64,000 nt of DNA from Sulfurovum sp. XGS-02 (GCF_023213175.1 NZ_CP093312.1:806001-870000); one strand, 5' to 3'; counted from the stretch's first letter, positions 26,745 to 35,849 are shown. Notes: generated by a model not told the origin, from the sequence alone. Numbers and translations: made by a program.

Positions 26745-28928
26745 ATGGCAAACTTACCAAAAATCATATGGTCAAAAATCGATGAGGCGCCGGCACTGGC
26801 TACGTATTCATTACTACCAATTGTCAATGCTTTCACTAAAGAAGCGGGTGTTGAAGTTGTAGAGAGTGATATCTCACTTGCAGGAAGAGTACTTGCAGCT
26901 ATGGGTCTTCAAGAAGATGAACTCTCTAAATTAGGTGAAGTAGTACTTCAACCAGACGGGAACGTAATTAAACTTCCAAACATCTCTGCATCAGTAGGAC
27001 AGCTTAAAGATTGTATCGCTGAGCTTCAAGGACAAGGATATGATATCCCTAACTACCCTGAAAACCCAGTGAATTCTGAAGAAGAAGCGATCCAAGCAAA
27101 ATACAATGTATGTCTCGGTTCAGCAGTTAACCCAGTACTTAGAGAAGGTAACTCAGACAGAAGAGCTGCAAAAGCGGTTAAGAGATTTGCACAAAACAAC
27201 CCACATAGACTTAAAGCAGTAGATGAGAACTGTCAAGCATACGTTGCACACATGGGTGGAAAAGGTGACTTCTTTGGTCATGAAAAATCTGTAACATCTA
27301 CAGCAGACCAAAAAGTGACTATCGCACTTAATGGTAAAGAGCTTACTTCTATCGATGCATTGGCAGGTGAAGTACTTGATGGTACATTTATGTCTGTTGC
27401 TGCTCTTAGAGCATTCTATAAACAAACGATCGAAGATGCAAAAGCAAAAGGACTTATCTGGTCACTTCACTTGAAAGCTACAATGATGAAGATTTCTGAC
27501 CCGATTATGTTCGGTCACGCATTTGAGATCTTCTTCGCAGACGTATTCGCTAAATATGCAGATACTTTCAAAGAAGTAGGTGTAAACCCTAACATGGGTA
27601 TGAGTGACCTTGAGAAAAAAATCGCTGGTCACGCACAAGAAGCTGAGATCAAAGCAGCATTCCAAGCAGTAGTTGATTCTGATGCTCCAAAAATTGCAAT
27701 GGTTGACTCTGATAAAGGTGAAACTAACTTCAACGCTTCTAACGATGTAATTATCGATGCTTCTATGCCAGTAGTGGTAAGAGAAGGTGGTAAGCAGTGG
27801 GATAGAACTGGTGCAGCTGGTGAAACTGTTGCTGTAGTTCCTGATTCAACTTACGCAATGTTCCACGAAGAGATGGTAGCTGATATCGTTGCTAACGGTC
27901 AGTATGATGTATCTACAATGGGTGCAATGCAAAACATCGGTCTTATGGCTCAAAAAGCAGAAGAGTACGGTTCTCACCCAACAACTTTCGAACTGGCTGA
28001 AGCTGGTACTGTAACAGTTACAGGTTCTGTAGATGGCGAAATGATGAGCTTTGAGTGTGAGGCTGGAGATATCTGGAGACTTGCTAGAACAAAAGATATA
28101 CCGATTAGAGACTGGGTAAGATTGACTGTTGAAAGAACTAGAATCGAAGGTATCCCTGCAGTATTCTGGTTAGATGAGAACAGAGCACACGATGCAGAGC
28201 TTATCAAAAAAGTAAACGCGTATCTTAAAGATTACGATACTGATGGTCTGGATATCAGATTCATGAAAGTAACTGATGCAACTAGATTTACAAATGCTGA
28301 GATCAGAAAAGGTAACAACGTGATCGCGGTAACTGGTAACGTACTAAGAGACCACTTGACTGATATGTACCCGATCCTTGAGCTTGGTACTTCAGCGAAG
28401 ATGCTTTCTATCGTTCCATTGATCGCCGGTGGTGGATTGTTTGAAACTGGTGCAGGTGGATCTGCTCCTAAGCACGTAGACCAGTTTAACGAAACAGGTC
28501 ACTTAAGATGGGATTCACTTGGTGAGTTCTTGGCATTGGCTGAGTCACTAAGAATGATCGGTCAAAAACATGAGGATGCTAAACTAGCTGCTATGACTGC
28601 CGGTCTTGATGCTGCGAACCAAGGATACCTTGATAACAACAAAGCACCAGGAAGAAAAGTGGGTCAGCCAGATAACAAAGCATCTCACTTCTACTTGGCT
28701 CAGTACTGGGCAGAGGCACTTGCAAACGGTGAGAATGCAGAGTTAGCTGCGAAGTTTGCTCCGGTTGCTAAAGCACTCAAAGAGAACGAAGAGAAGATCA
28801 TGGAAGAGCTTCTTGCAGTTGAAGGTCAACCACAAGATGTTGGTGGTTACTTCCACCCGAACGATGAGCTTGCTGCGAAAGCAATGAGACCATCTGCTAC
28901 ATTGAATGCGATCATTGATGCTATCTAA
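26745..28928 (+). CDS. icd: Monomeric NADP-dependent isocitrate dehydrogenase
   Basis: The 727-residue size and the N-terminal KIIWSKIDEAPALATYSLLP identify the monomeric (IDH-II) class, unlike the dimeric enzyme of E. coli. Further landmarks are NPVLREGNSDRRAA, SDKGETNFNASNDVIIDASMP, the GSAPKHV region and HLRWDSLGEFLALAESL. The enzyme interconverts isocitrate with 2-oxoglutarate and CO2, and in reductive-TCA bacteria it can run as a carboxylase. The ATG at 26745 follows AATAGGAATA. The upstream ATG at 26724 has no ribosome-binding site. Codon use is regular, as expected of a highly expressed gene. Confidence 0.97.
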   Translation: MANLPKIIWSKIDEAPALATYSLLPIVNAFTKEAGVEVVESDISLAGRVLAAMGLQEDELSKLGEVVLQPDGNVIKLPNISASVGQLKDCIAELQGQGYDIPNYPENPVNSEEEAIQAKYNVCLGSAVNPVLREGNSDRRAAKAVKRFAQNNPHRLKAVDENCQAYVAHMGGKGDFFGHEKSVTSTADQKVTIALNGKELTSIDALAGEVLDGTFMSVAALRAFYKQTIEDAKAKGLIWSLHLKATMMKISDPIMFGHAFEIFFADVFAKYADTFKEVGVNPNMGMSDLEKKIAGHAQEAEIKAAFQAVVDSDAPKIAMVDSDKGETNFNASNDVIIDASMPVVVREGGKQWDRTGAAGETVAVVPDSTYAMFHEEMVADIVANGQYDVSTMGAMQNIGLMAQKAEEYGSHPTTFELAEAGTVTVTGSVDGEMMSFECEAGDIWRLARTKDIPIRDWVRLTVERTRIEGIPAVFWLDENRAHDAELIKKVNAYLKDYDTDGLDIRFMKVTDATRFTNAEIRKGNNVIAVTGNVLRDHLTDMYPILELGTSAKMLSIVPLIAGGGLFETGAGGSAPKHVDQFNETGHLRWDSLGEFLALAESLRMIGQKHEDAKLAAMTAGLDAANQGYLDNNKAPGRKVGQPDNKASHFYLAQYWAEALANGENAELAAKFAPVAKALKENEEKIMEELLAVEGQPQDVGGYFHPNDELAAKAMRPSATLNAIIDAI

Positions 28929-28942
28929 GTAGCACTTCACTG

Positions 28943-28969
28943 AGTATTGCACCATATCGGTGCAATACT
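28943..28969 (+). terminator. Terminator hairpin after icd
   Basis: A perfect 11-bp stem AGTATTGCACC/GGTGCAATACT with a 5-base loop lies in the 71-base gap between icd and sbtA. There is no long U run, so attenuation or partial termination is also possible. Confidence 0.6.
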
Positions 28970-28999
28970 TGCTATCAAAACGTTTTTAGGAGATTCTTT

Positions 29000-29974
29000 A
29001 TGAATTTAGATCTAATACTTCAAAATATTCTAAACCCACCCATACTTTTCTTTTTGCTCGGTATGTTAGCTGTTTTTTTCAAATCAGAATTATCGATTCC
29101 GCAGCCTTTACCCAAACTTTTTTCACTCTATCTTTTAATAGCGATCGGGCTTCATGGAGGATATGAACTTTCTCATAGTGGTTTAAATACCTACATATTT
29201 ACTGCACTTTCCTTAGCCATTCTCATGGCGATCATCGTACCGATCTATAGCTATTTTATTTTACGTATGAAATTGGATAACTATAATGCGATTGCTATCG
29301 CTGCCACCTATGGATCGATCAGTGCGGTAACGTTCATTACTGGTATCACCTATCTTCAAACCATTGGCGTTGAATATGGGGGCTATATGGTAGCAGGAAT
29401 GGCACTTATGGAGTCTCCGGCTATTGTAGTAGGACTTGTCTTTGCTACACTGTTTGCTAGAGGTTCTGAAGATAAAAAAGAGACAGATTGGAAAGAGATC
29501 TTTAGAGAGGCATTTTTAAATCCATCCGTCTATTTATTGGTCGGTGCTTTGATCATTGGTATTGCAACTGGAGAAAAAGGCTGGAATTCCATGGAACCAT
29601 TGTTCGGGACTCTGTTTAAAGGAATGCTTGCATTTTTCCTTCTTGATATGGGATTGGTTGCAGCAAAAAGAATTTATGAGTTAAAAAAAGTTGGACTATT
29701 TTTAATTATGTTTGCAATCGCTATGCCTATATTTAATGCATCCGTTGCTATTCTATTAGGGTACTTCTTTGAACTGTCACAAGGAGATACATTATTGCTG
29801 TCATTACTTGCGGGAAGTGCTTCTTATATTGCAGTGCCTGCGGCTATGAGGTTATCTGTACCTGAAGCCAATCCTGGGCTTTATCTGCCACTCAGTCTAG
29901 CGGTCACTTTCCCTTTTAACATCTCTTTAGGGATACCGCTATACTACTACTTTATTACTATTTTGTGGGGTTAA
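29000..29974 (+). CDS. sbtA: SbtA-type sodium-dependent bicarbonate transporter
   Basis: This 324-residue membrane protein has about ten helices. It opens LILQNILNPPILFFLLGMLAVFFKSEL and has the SbtA-family segments YGSISAVTFITGITYLQ, AGMALMESPAIVVGLV, and a mirrored second half ending GSASYIAVPAAMRLSVPEANPG. SbtA imports bicarbonate with sodium ions at the inner membrane. The gene is followed after two bases by sbtB, its PII-like regulator. An AGGAG ribosome-binding site stands just before the ATG. Placement between icd and pycA suggests supply of inorganic carbon to carboxylases. Confidence 0.9.
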   Translation: MNLDLILQNILNPPILFFLLGMLAVFFKSELSIPQPLPKLFSLYLLIAIGLHGGYELSHSGLNTYIFTALSLAILMAIIVPIYSYFILRMKLDNYNAIAIAATYGSISAVTFITGITYLQTIGVEYGGYMVAGMALMESPAIVVGLVFATLFARGSEDKKETDWKEIFREAFLNPSVYLLVGALIIGIATGEKGWNSMEPLFGTLFKGMLAFFLLDMGLVAAKRIYELKKVGLFLIMFAIAMPIFNASVAILLGYFFELSQGDTLLLSLLAGSASYIAVPAAMRLSVPEANPGLYLPLSLAVTFPFNISLGIPLYYYFITILWG

Positions 29975-29976
29975 AA

Positions 29977-30279
29977 ATGAAAAAAATGAAAAAAGTTGAA
30001 GTCATCATCGAATCTATTTATACAAATAGATTATTAGAGATATTTAAAGAAGCTGATGTGACAGGTTATACCATTATCAGAGATATTGAGGGGTGCGGAA
30101 GTCACGGATTAAAAACTGCCGATGAAGCGAATGATCTCCTGAGCAATAATTATATCTTTACTGTGTGTGAAGAGGAAAAATTTGAAAGAATGATAGAAAA
30201 AATCAGAGCTTTCATAGATAGATATGGTGGAAAATGTATCATTAGCGACTCCCTTGTTTTATTGCATGAAAAAAAGTAA
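29977..30279 (+). CDS. sbtB: PII-like protein SbtB, copy 2 (paired with sbtA)
   Basis: This 100-residue protein is almost identical to copy 1 at 25.3 kb (two substitutions before the C-terminal tail, which here is HEKK). It starts two bases after the sbtA stop, the usual sbtA-sbtB arrangement, so it is likely the functional partner of the transporter, controlling it in response to adenyl nucleotides. The GTG at 29965 is discounted because it lies inside the sbtA stop region; GTGGGG serves as the ribosome-binding site for the ATG. Confidence 0.88.
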   Translation: MKKMKKVEVIIESIYTNRLLEIFKEADVTGYTIIRDIEGCGSHGLKTADEANDLLSNNYIFTVCEEEKFERMIEKIRAFIDRYGGKCIISDSLVLLHEKK

Positions 30280-30316
30280 AGAAACTTTGGGAGATTATTC
30301 TGAAGATTTTTAACAC

Positions 30317-30360
30317 AATAATACCAATATTAGATAATAATAATATCAAAAATAGATAAT
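30317..30360 (+). promoter_or_regulatory. Paired GATAA direct-repeat element upstream of pycA
   Basis: ATAATACCAATATTAGATAA is followed by AAAATAGATAAT. AGATAA occurs at 30332-30337 and 30354-30359, again 22 bases apart. Over about 46 bases most positions match the araC-icd element. A plausible -10 (TATAAA, 30411-30416) places the pair roughly 60-100 bases upstream of the start of transcription, an activator position. Confidence 0.55.
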
Positions 30361-30436
30361 TTATTGAGCAAAAATAGTGTAGATATAAAATCTAAAAACC
30401 TTTAAAATACTATAAACTAAAATTGAAGGAATTCAA

Positions 30437-31891
30437 ATGAGTAGAAAGATAACAAAAATCTTAATAGCCAATCGTGGTGAAATTGCATTGCGTATCATAA
30501 GAGCATGTAAAGAGTTGGATATTACGAGTGTAGTGATACACTCTGATGCTGACAGTGAAGGCTCATGGGTACAGAAAGCAGATAAAAGTGTCCTATTAGA
30601 GGGACACCCTGTGCAAGTTTATTTGGATTATGAAAATATCATTAAGGTCGCCAAAGAGTTAAAGTGTAGTGCTATCCATCCAGGGTATGGTTTTTTGTCT
30701 GAAAGTGCCGACTTTGCAAGAGCTTGTGACGAGAACGGTATTATATTTATCGGGCCAAAAGCAGAGCACATTGAACTTTTTGGAGATAAAATTACTTCTA
30801 AAAATGCGATGAAGGAGATAGGGGTACCTGTGCTTGAAGGTACAACTACACCTATCACAGATAAGAAAGAAGCAGAAAAAATTTCTCAAGAGATAGGTTT
30901 CCCGGTTATCATTAAAGCAGCATTTGGTGGTGGTGGTCGAGGAATGCGTGTAGTGCATGAAGCAAAACAGTTCGATTCACTCTTTGATGCAGCAACAAGT
31001 GAGGCTAAAAAATTCTTTGGGAACGGTGATGTCTTTATAGAAAAATTTGTAAGCAATCCACGACATATTGAAGTGCAGGTCATTGCAGATAAGTATGGGA
31101 ACGTGGTCCATTTGGGCGAAAGAGACTGTTCAATTCAGAGACGTCATCAGAAAGTAATTGAAATTGCACCATCTCCAAGCCTTAATGATGCGACGAGAAA
31201 AGAGCTCTATCGTATTGCTATCAGAGCAATGAACCGTTTAGGGTATGAGAATGTCGGGACGATCGAATTTTTGTTAGATGCGAATGATAATATCTACTTC
31301 ATAGAGATGAATACACGTCTTCAGGTTGAACACCCTGTTACAGAGATCATAACGGGTGTGGATATCGTACAAAGAATGATCCAAATTGCAGAGGGTGATA
31401 AGCTTCACTTCTTACAAGAAGAGATCGTGTTTAGAGGATATGCTATTGAGTTCAGGATCAATGCAGAGGATCCGCTCAACAATTTTATGCCATCATTTGG
31501 AACGATTGAAAAGTATTTAACCCCAGGTGGACCAGGCGTAAGGCTCGATACAAGCGTCTATGGCGGGTACTCTATACCTACCAATTATGATTCTATGATA
31601 GGAAAACTAATCGTGTGGGCATTGGACTGGGAAGGTGTCGTTAAAAAAGCTAAAAGAGCTTTAGATGAATACTACATAGAAGGTCTTACAACCAACATTC
31701 CATTCCATAAAGAGATAGTGTGTGATGAGAGTTTCCAAAAAGGTATCTTTGATACAGGATTCTTGGATAAACGTGTAGAACAATTTGCACTGCTTAATAC
31801 CATCGCACCTACCGAAGATAAACGTATCAGTTCATTTTTCTCAAAATTGATGCAAAAAGGTTTAACTTCGAAAAAAGGTGACTTTATTTAG
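30437..31891 (+). CDS. pycA: Biotin carboxylase subunit (pyruvate carboxylase subunit A / AccC type)
   Basis: The 484-residue ATP-grasp enzyme carboxylates biotin with bicarbonate and ATP. Motifs are an N-terminal KILIANRGEIALRIIRACKE, the ATP-binding AAFGGGGRGMRVV, GERDCSIQRRHQKVIE and FIEMNTRLQVEHPVTE. It lies apart from any accB/accD gene but near oadA, and it follows sbtAB, so pyruvate carboxylase subunit A is favoured over acetyl-CoA carboxylase AccC. The C-terminus extends about 30 residues beyond the minimal domain. An AAGGAA ribosome-binding site precedes the ATG. Control by the AraC/GyrI regulator is inferred from the shared upstream element. Confidence 0.92.
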   Translation: MSRKITKILIANRGEIALRIIRACKELDITSVVIHSDADSEGSWVQKADKSVLLEGHPVQVYLDYENIIKVAKELKCSAIHPGYGFLSESADFARACDENGIIFIGPKAEHIELFGDKITSKNAMKEIGVPVLEGTTTPITDKKEAEKISQEIGFPVIIKAAFGGGGRGMRVVHEAKQFDSLFDAATSEAKKFFGNGDVFIEKFVSNPRHIEVQVIADKYGNVVHLGERDCSIQRRHQKVIEIAPSPSLNDATRKELYRIAIRAMNRLGYENVGTIEFLLDANDNIYFIEMNTRLQVEHPVTEIITGVDIVQRMIQIAEGDKLHFLQEEIVFRGYAIEFRINAEDPLNNFMPSFGTIEKYLTPGGPGVRLDTSVYGGYSIPTNYDSMIGKLIVWALDWEGVVKKAKRALDEYYIEGLTTNIPFHKEIVCDESFQKGIFDTGFLDKRVEQFALLNTIAPTEDKRISSFFSKLMQKGLTSKKGDFI

Positions 31892-31950
31892 TTTCATTTT
31901 GTTACAAAGTAATTCTATTAATAATTCATATTAAAAAAATGGATACCTCT

Positions 31951-31993
31951 GTCGTATTTTTTGTGTTGTTTTAATACACATACAAAATATGAC
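31951..31993 (+). terminator. Long hairpin after pycA
   Basis: GTCGTATTTT pairs with AAAATATGAC (one G-T wobble), enclosing a second stem TGTGT/ACACA around TTTTAAT. It lies about 60 bases after pycA in a 235-base AT-rich gap, otherwise without recognised content, that leads to the exporter operon. It could be a terminator or an operator. Confidence 0.45.
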
Positions 31994-32126
31994 GAGTGTG
32001 ACACTTGAGTTATCATTGTAATGTATTGATATTCTTTACATATACTTTATACACTTTATTATATGATTACTTTAGTTTTTTGATCAAACATTTGTTGAAC
32101 AGGCTTGTAATTATGAAGGACTATGT

Positions 32127-33086
32127 ATGAAACTGAATGATATTGTTGTGAATTATGTAAAAAAAATCATTAAAGAAGATCGAAAAAACATTTTTCATTT
32201 ATTCTATTATTCTATCCTTGATGCTATTCTTGTTCTGTCTATTCCCCTCGCATCTGCAATTATCATCAACAGTGTATTGGCACATGCCTCACTCTCTGTA
32301 GTGATCTTGGGATCGATCGTCCTTGTATTATTTCTATTTATTACCGTTTTACAATTGCTTAAAGGGTATATTGTTGAAAAATTCCAACAGAAGGTTTTTC
32401 TTCAAGAAGGTATAGAGGTTGCAACAAAAGCATTACATCTAAAGCATGACGATCATGAGGATGAAATTCAACATAGAAAATTAATGAACTACTTTTTTGA
32501 TATCACTTCGATCCAAAAGTTCTTTCCTATTCTTCTGCTTGATGGCTTGGGACTTGTGATCAAGATCGTTGTGAGTCTTCTTTTGTTACTTGCCTTTGAT
32601 CCGATTCTATTTGCCGCGGGGGCACTCTTTTTTTCTATCTATATCATTCTGTTGTTTCTCCTCGGTCACAATGCAGCACAAAGTGCATTAGACCGTTCGG
32701 ATGCAAAACACAGTACCATCTATTTTTTACAGCATATCAATGAAGAGAAGGGTAGTGAAAAAGAAACGCTTACCAAGTTCAATAGCTATTTAAGCAAGTA
32801 TGTACAGGCTAGGAAAAAGTTATTTCAAATCATTGTCAGACAGTTGGGATTTACCTATTTTGCAGAAGGATTTATTTTTAGTATGTTCTTGATTATTGGA
32901 GGTTATCTTGTGATTAACGGAAGTTTGCCTCTTGGAGAATTTGTTGCCGCTGAAATTATTGTAACATCTATTACGTATGCATTAAAAGGATTTGCAAAAC
33001 AGCTTGATTATATTTATGATATGATCGAAGGACTCTATAAAGTTAATAAGTTGTCAGTAGGCCTGGAGGATAAGAGAGATGGATAG
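32127..33086 (+). CDS. ABC exporter transmembrane domain protein without an ATPase domain
   Basis: The 319-residue protein looks like the membrane half of a type I secretion ABC transporter. Hydrophobic helices lie at about 28-50, 58-80, 140-162, 165-185 and 245-270. The soluble stretches resemble ABC exporter coupling segments. The frame stops at residue 319, exactly where the nucleotide-binding domain would begin. No Walker A, signature or Walker B sequence occurs downstream. Instead the next ORF, overlapping by eight bases, is an HlyD-type protein. Either an ATPase is supplied from elsewhere or the protein works without ATP hydrolysis. Confidence 0.8.
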   Translation: MKLNDIVVNYVKKIIKEDRKNIFHLFYYSILDAILVLSIPLASAIIINSVLAHASLSVVILGSIVLVLFLFITVLQLLKGYIVEKFQQKVFLQEGIEVATKALHLKHDDHEDEIQHRKLMNYFFDITSIQKFFPILLLDGLGLVIKIVVSLLLLLAFDPILFAAGALFFSIYIILLFLLGHNAAQSALDRSDAKHSTIYFLQHINEEKGSEKETLTKFNSYLSKYVQARKKLFQIIVRQLGFTYFAEGFIFSMFLIIGGYLVINGSLPLGEFVAAEIIVTSITYALKGFAKQLDYIYDMIEGLYKVNKLSVGLEDKRDG

Positions 33087-34350
33087 GTTTGAATTTGATG
33101 CATTGAAACTTACTGAGACCAACCCTTTTGTGAATCGTATCGGGCGTTTTACTTTTTTTCTAATACTTTTCTTCATAGCCATTCTTTTTTTACCCTGGAG
33201 ACAAACCGTTCAGGGTGAAGGTATACTGATCGCGTATGATCCCACGCAGAGAATACAATCTATCTCTGCACCTATTGATGGCTTTATCGATTCTTTTTAT
33301 GTTTCAGAGAATGAACATGTAGAGAAGGGTATGAAACTTTTCAATATGATCGACCCCGATAAAGAGTATAAAACGCGTGTGTATAAAATGAAAGAGGATT
33401 TCGAACAGCAACATCAAAATATTGAAAATGAACTCATTGTCCTCAAACAAAAAGATACCAGTCTTTTGAATCAGAAAAAAATACGTATGGAGCTTTATGA
33501 CAAACGATATGTTCAGGCAGAAGAGCAGCTCAAAAGTCTGCAGCTCAAATATCAAGCGGAGAAGAAAAACTATGAAGTCCTATTCAATCATTTTACCAGG
33601 ATCAAGCAACTCTATCTTCAAAAAATAGAATCAAAAAAGAATTATGAGAAAAGTGAGAACCAATATATTAATGCGAAAACAAAATTAGAGAAGATTGAAA
33701 TTGATATAGAGGTCCAGAAGCGTAATCTATCGATTATTCAACAAGAAAAACAACACTTTTTAGAAGAAATTGAAAATCAGATAAGAACACTTGAAAACAA
33801 TATGTTAGGCGTGGAAACACGCTTGAATATCTTGAAAAGAGACTATGAAAAACACCTTACAGAGATAGCAAGATATGAAACATCATCCGTTATTTCACAA
33901 AAAGATGGTTTTGTCATGCGGATCTTGCAAAATGACAAGAATACGTATATTAAAAAAGGCCAGCCTATCATACGTTTTTCTCCCGATGTAAATACCAGTG
34001 TGCTTTTGTTAAAGGTCTCGGACTTCAATATGCCTTTAATGAAAGAGGGACTGCCTGTAAGAATCAGATTCCATGGATGGCCTGTGTTATATATCCCGGG
34101 ATGGCCGGTGATAAGATTTGGTACCTTTGGAGGTATTGTGAAGAGAGTAGATCCGATCTTACATGAGAAAGGTGCCTACTATGCCTATGTGGTTGAAGAT
34201 CCGAATGAACCATGGCCTTCTCATGAAAAACTTCGTATGGGAACCAATGCAACCGCATGGGTAGCCTTGTCACGTGTACCGATCTGGTATGAACTGTGGC
34301 GCTTAATGAATGCATTCCCTGCGAACATGGTCACACCGGAGAAAAAATAA
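33079..34350 (+). CDS. HlyD-family membrane fusion protein
   Basis: The 423-residue adaptor has one N-terminal transmembrane helix (FTFFLILFFIAILFLPW), a biotinyl/lipoyl-like segment (ISAPIDGFIDSFYVSENEHVEKG), and a long alpha-helical coiled coil (about 105-255) rich in Lys, Glu and Gln. A returning lipoyl/beta-barrel part (SQKDGFVMRILQNDKNTYIKKGQP) completes the fold. It would link the inner-membrane partner to an outer-membrane TolC protein. It overlaps the upstream ABC membrane gene by eight bases, and its stop overlaps the start of the TolC gene. Confidence 0.88.
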   Translation: MDRFEFDALKLTETNPFVNRIGRFTFFLILFFIAILFLPWRQTVQGEGILIAYDPTQRIQSISAPIDGFIDSFYVSENEHVEKGMKLFNMIDPDKEYKTRVYKMKEDFEQQHQNIENELIVLKQKDTSLLNQKKIRMELYDKRYVQAEEQLKSLQLKYQAEKKNYEVLFNHFTRIKQLYLQKIESKKNYEKSENQYINAKTKLEKIEIDIEVQKRNLSIIQQEKQHFLEEIENQIRTLENNMLGVETRLNILKRDYEKHLTEIARYETSSVISQKDGFVMRILQNDKNTYIKKGQPIIRFSPDVNTSVLLLKVSDFNMPLMKEGLPVRIRFHGWPVLYIPGWPVIRFGTFGGIVKRVDPILHEKGAYYAYVVEDPNEPWPSHEKLRMGTNATAWVALSRVPIWYELWRLMNAFPANMVTPEKK

Positions 34351-35711
34351 TGAAAAAAACACTTTTAGGATACTGTATCTATCTTTGTATTTTTTCACAT
34401 GATGCTCTCTCTAAAGAAATTTTTACCGTGGAGCATATGAAACAGTATCTGACAAAAGAAAACCCCTATATTTACACTGCAGTAGGACAACAATATATAG
34501 ATGAAGCACGTATCCGATCTGCAGAGGGAGACTTTGATACGAGACTCTCTGTAGCGTATGATCAAAAAGAGTACCCAATAAGTACAGGTGAGTTTTCTGA
34601 TATATCTTTGAACAAGCCAACAGAAAACGGTACCGAATTTATTGTAGGGTATAGAAAAGCCGAAGGAATTCAAGAGTATAACAATATCAAAACGGGTAAT
34701 GAAGGAGAATTGCGCTTGGGAGTGAAAGTACCTGTATTTTCACTCTTGAACAATATGAATGAACGAAAATATACACTTGATTCTGCCAAAATAAATGCTA
34801 CCAGGTCGGCATTTGAATCACAAAACAATCTAAGAAACCTCTATACGCATATTGTCACTTCATATTATCAGCTTCTCTACTATAGTGAGGTTCTAAAGCT
34901 TGAGAAAAGACTATTGCATAAAGCGACAAAAAGAGATCGTTTTATTGAGAAAAGAGTAAGGTCAGGCGATCTGGCAGATGTTGCATTGCTCGAATCAAAA
35001 CAGCAGATCATCAATCGTGAACAGAGGGTTCTGAGAACAAAAAACAGTTATATCCAGGCATTACAGACATTTTTAAAATATATGAACCTCTCTAAAAAAG
35101 AGTTTGATGGGAAATATGCTCTGCCATCACTAAAGATACTCAAGAAGGAAAAGATCATTTTCCACAATGTGATAAGTCAAGCATTAAAGCGTAGACCGGA
35201 CCTCAAAGCCTTGGAGTCCCAACGCACTAAACTGGACCTGGATACAGCCTATAATAGTGTATCAGCGTATCCTAAGTTAAATCTTTTTGCCTACGGTGTG
35301 CATGATATCCAATATGGAGAGGGTATAAAGGTCGGACTGCAATTTGATATACCATTAGAGAGACGATCTTATAAGGGAAAGAGGGTCGAGATCCAAAAAG
35401 GTATGAGTCAGATTGAAGAAGAAAAAAATAGATTACTGTTAGAGTTGAAAACAAATCTCAGTAATTTAATGTATGCGTTGGATATTGTCAATCAAAATAT
35501 AGAATTAGGGGAGAAAGAAACAAAGATCGTTGAATCGCTTGAAGAGGCTGAAAATAAAAAATACGAAGTGGGTTCAAGTGACCTGTTTCAGATCAATCAA
35601 CGTGAGATCAGGACATTGGAAGTGAAGAAAAAGCAACTGGAATACCATCTCAATGCTCTAGTGATACAACAGGAGATAAAAAAAGAGATGGGAGAAGGCA
35701 TGACACTCTAA
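34350..35711 (+). CDS. TolC-family outer membrane channel
   Basis: The 453-residue protein begins with a signal peptide (KKTLLGYCIYLCIFSHDALS). It continues with two outer-membrane-efflux-protein repeats rich in long helices, containing the typical RRPDLKALESQRTKLDLD and a later YEVGSSDLFQINQREIRTLE. I choose the ATG at 34350, which overlaps the HlyD stop as TAATG. Together with the two preceding genes it forms a complete envelope-spanning export path apart from the missing ATPase domain. Confidence 0.88.
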   Translation: MKKTLLGYCIYLCIFSHDALSKEIFTVEHMKQYLTKENPYIYTAVGQQYIDEARIRSAEGDFDTRLSVAYDQKEYPISTGEFSDISLNKPTENGTEFIVGYRKAEGIQEYNNIKTGNEGELRLGVKVPVFSLLNNMNERKYTLDSAKINATRSAFESQNNLRNLYTHIVTSYYQLLYYSEVLKLEKRLLHKATKRDRFIEKRVRSGDLADVALLESKQQIINREQRVLRTKNSYIQALQTFLKYMNLSKKEFDGKYALPSLKILKKEKIIFHNVISQALKRRPDLKALESQRTKLDLDTAYNSVSAYPKLNLFAYGVHDIQYGEGIKVGLQFDIPLERRSYKGKRVEIQKGMSQIEEEKNRLLLELKTNLSNLMYALDIVNQNIELGEKETKIVESLEEAENKKYEVGSSDLFQINQREIRTLEVKKKQLEYHLNALVIQQEIKKEMGEGMTL

Positions 35712-35717
35712 ACGTGT

Positions 35718-35746
35718 GATGTACTTTTTTACATGTTTTTAAACGG
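35718..35746 (+). terminator. Terminator after the exporter operon
   Basis: A small hairpin ATGTA-CTTTTT-TACAT followed by GTTTTT lies just after the TolC gene stop, consistent with an intrinsic terminator. Confidence 0.5.
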
Positions 35747-35849
35747 ATTCAATACACCGCTGTTCTCTCTTAATATTAGAATATCTTCACTCTTATATAA
35801 TCTTAAGTTATTTATATTATAATTCAAGAAATATCTCAAAGGAATGATT

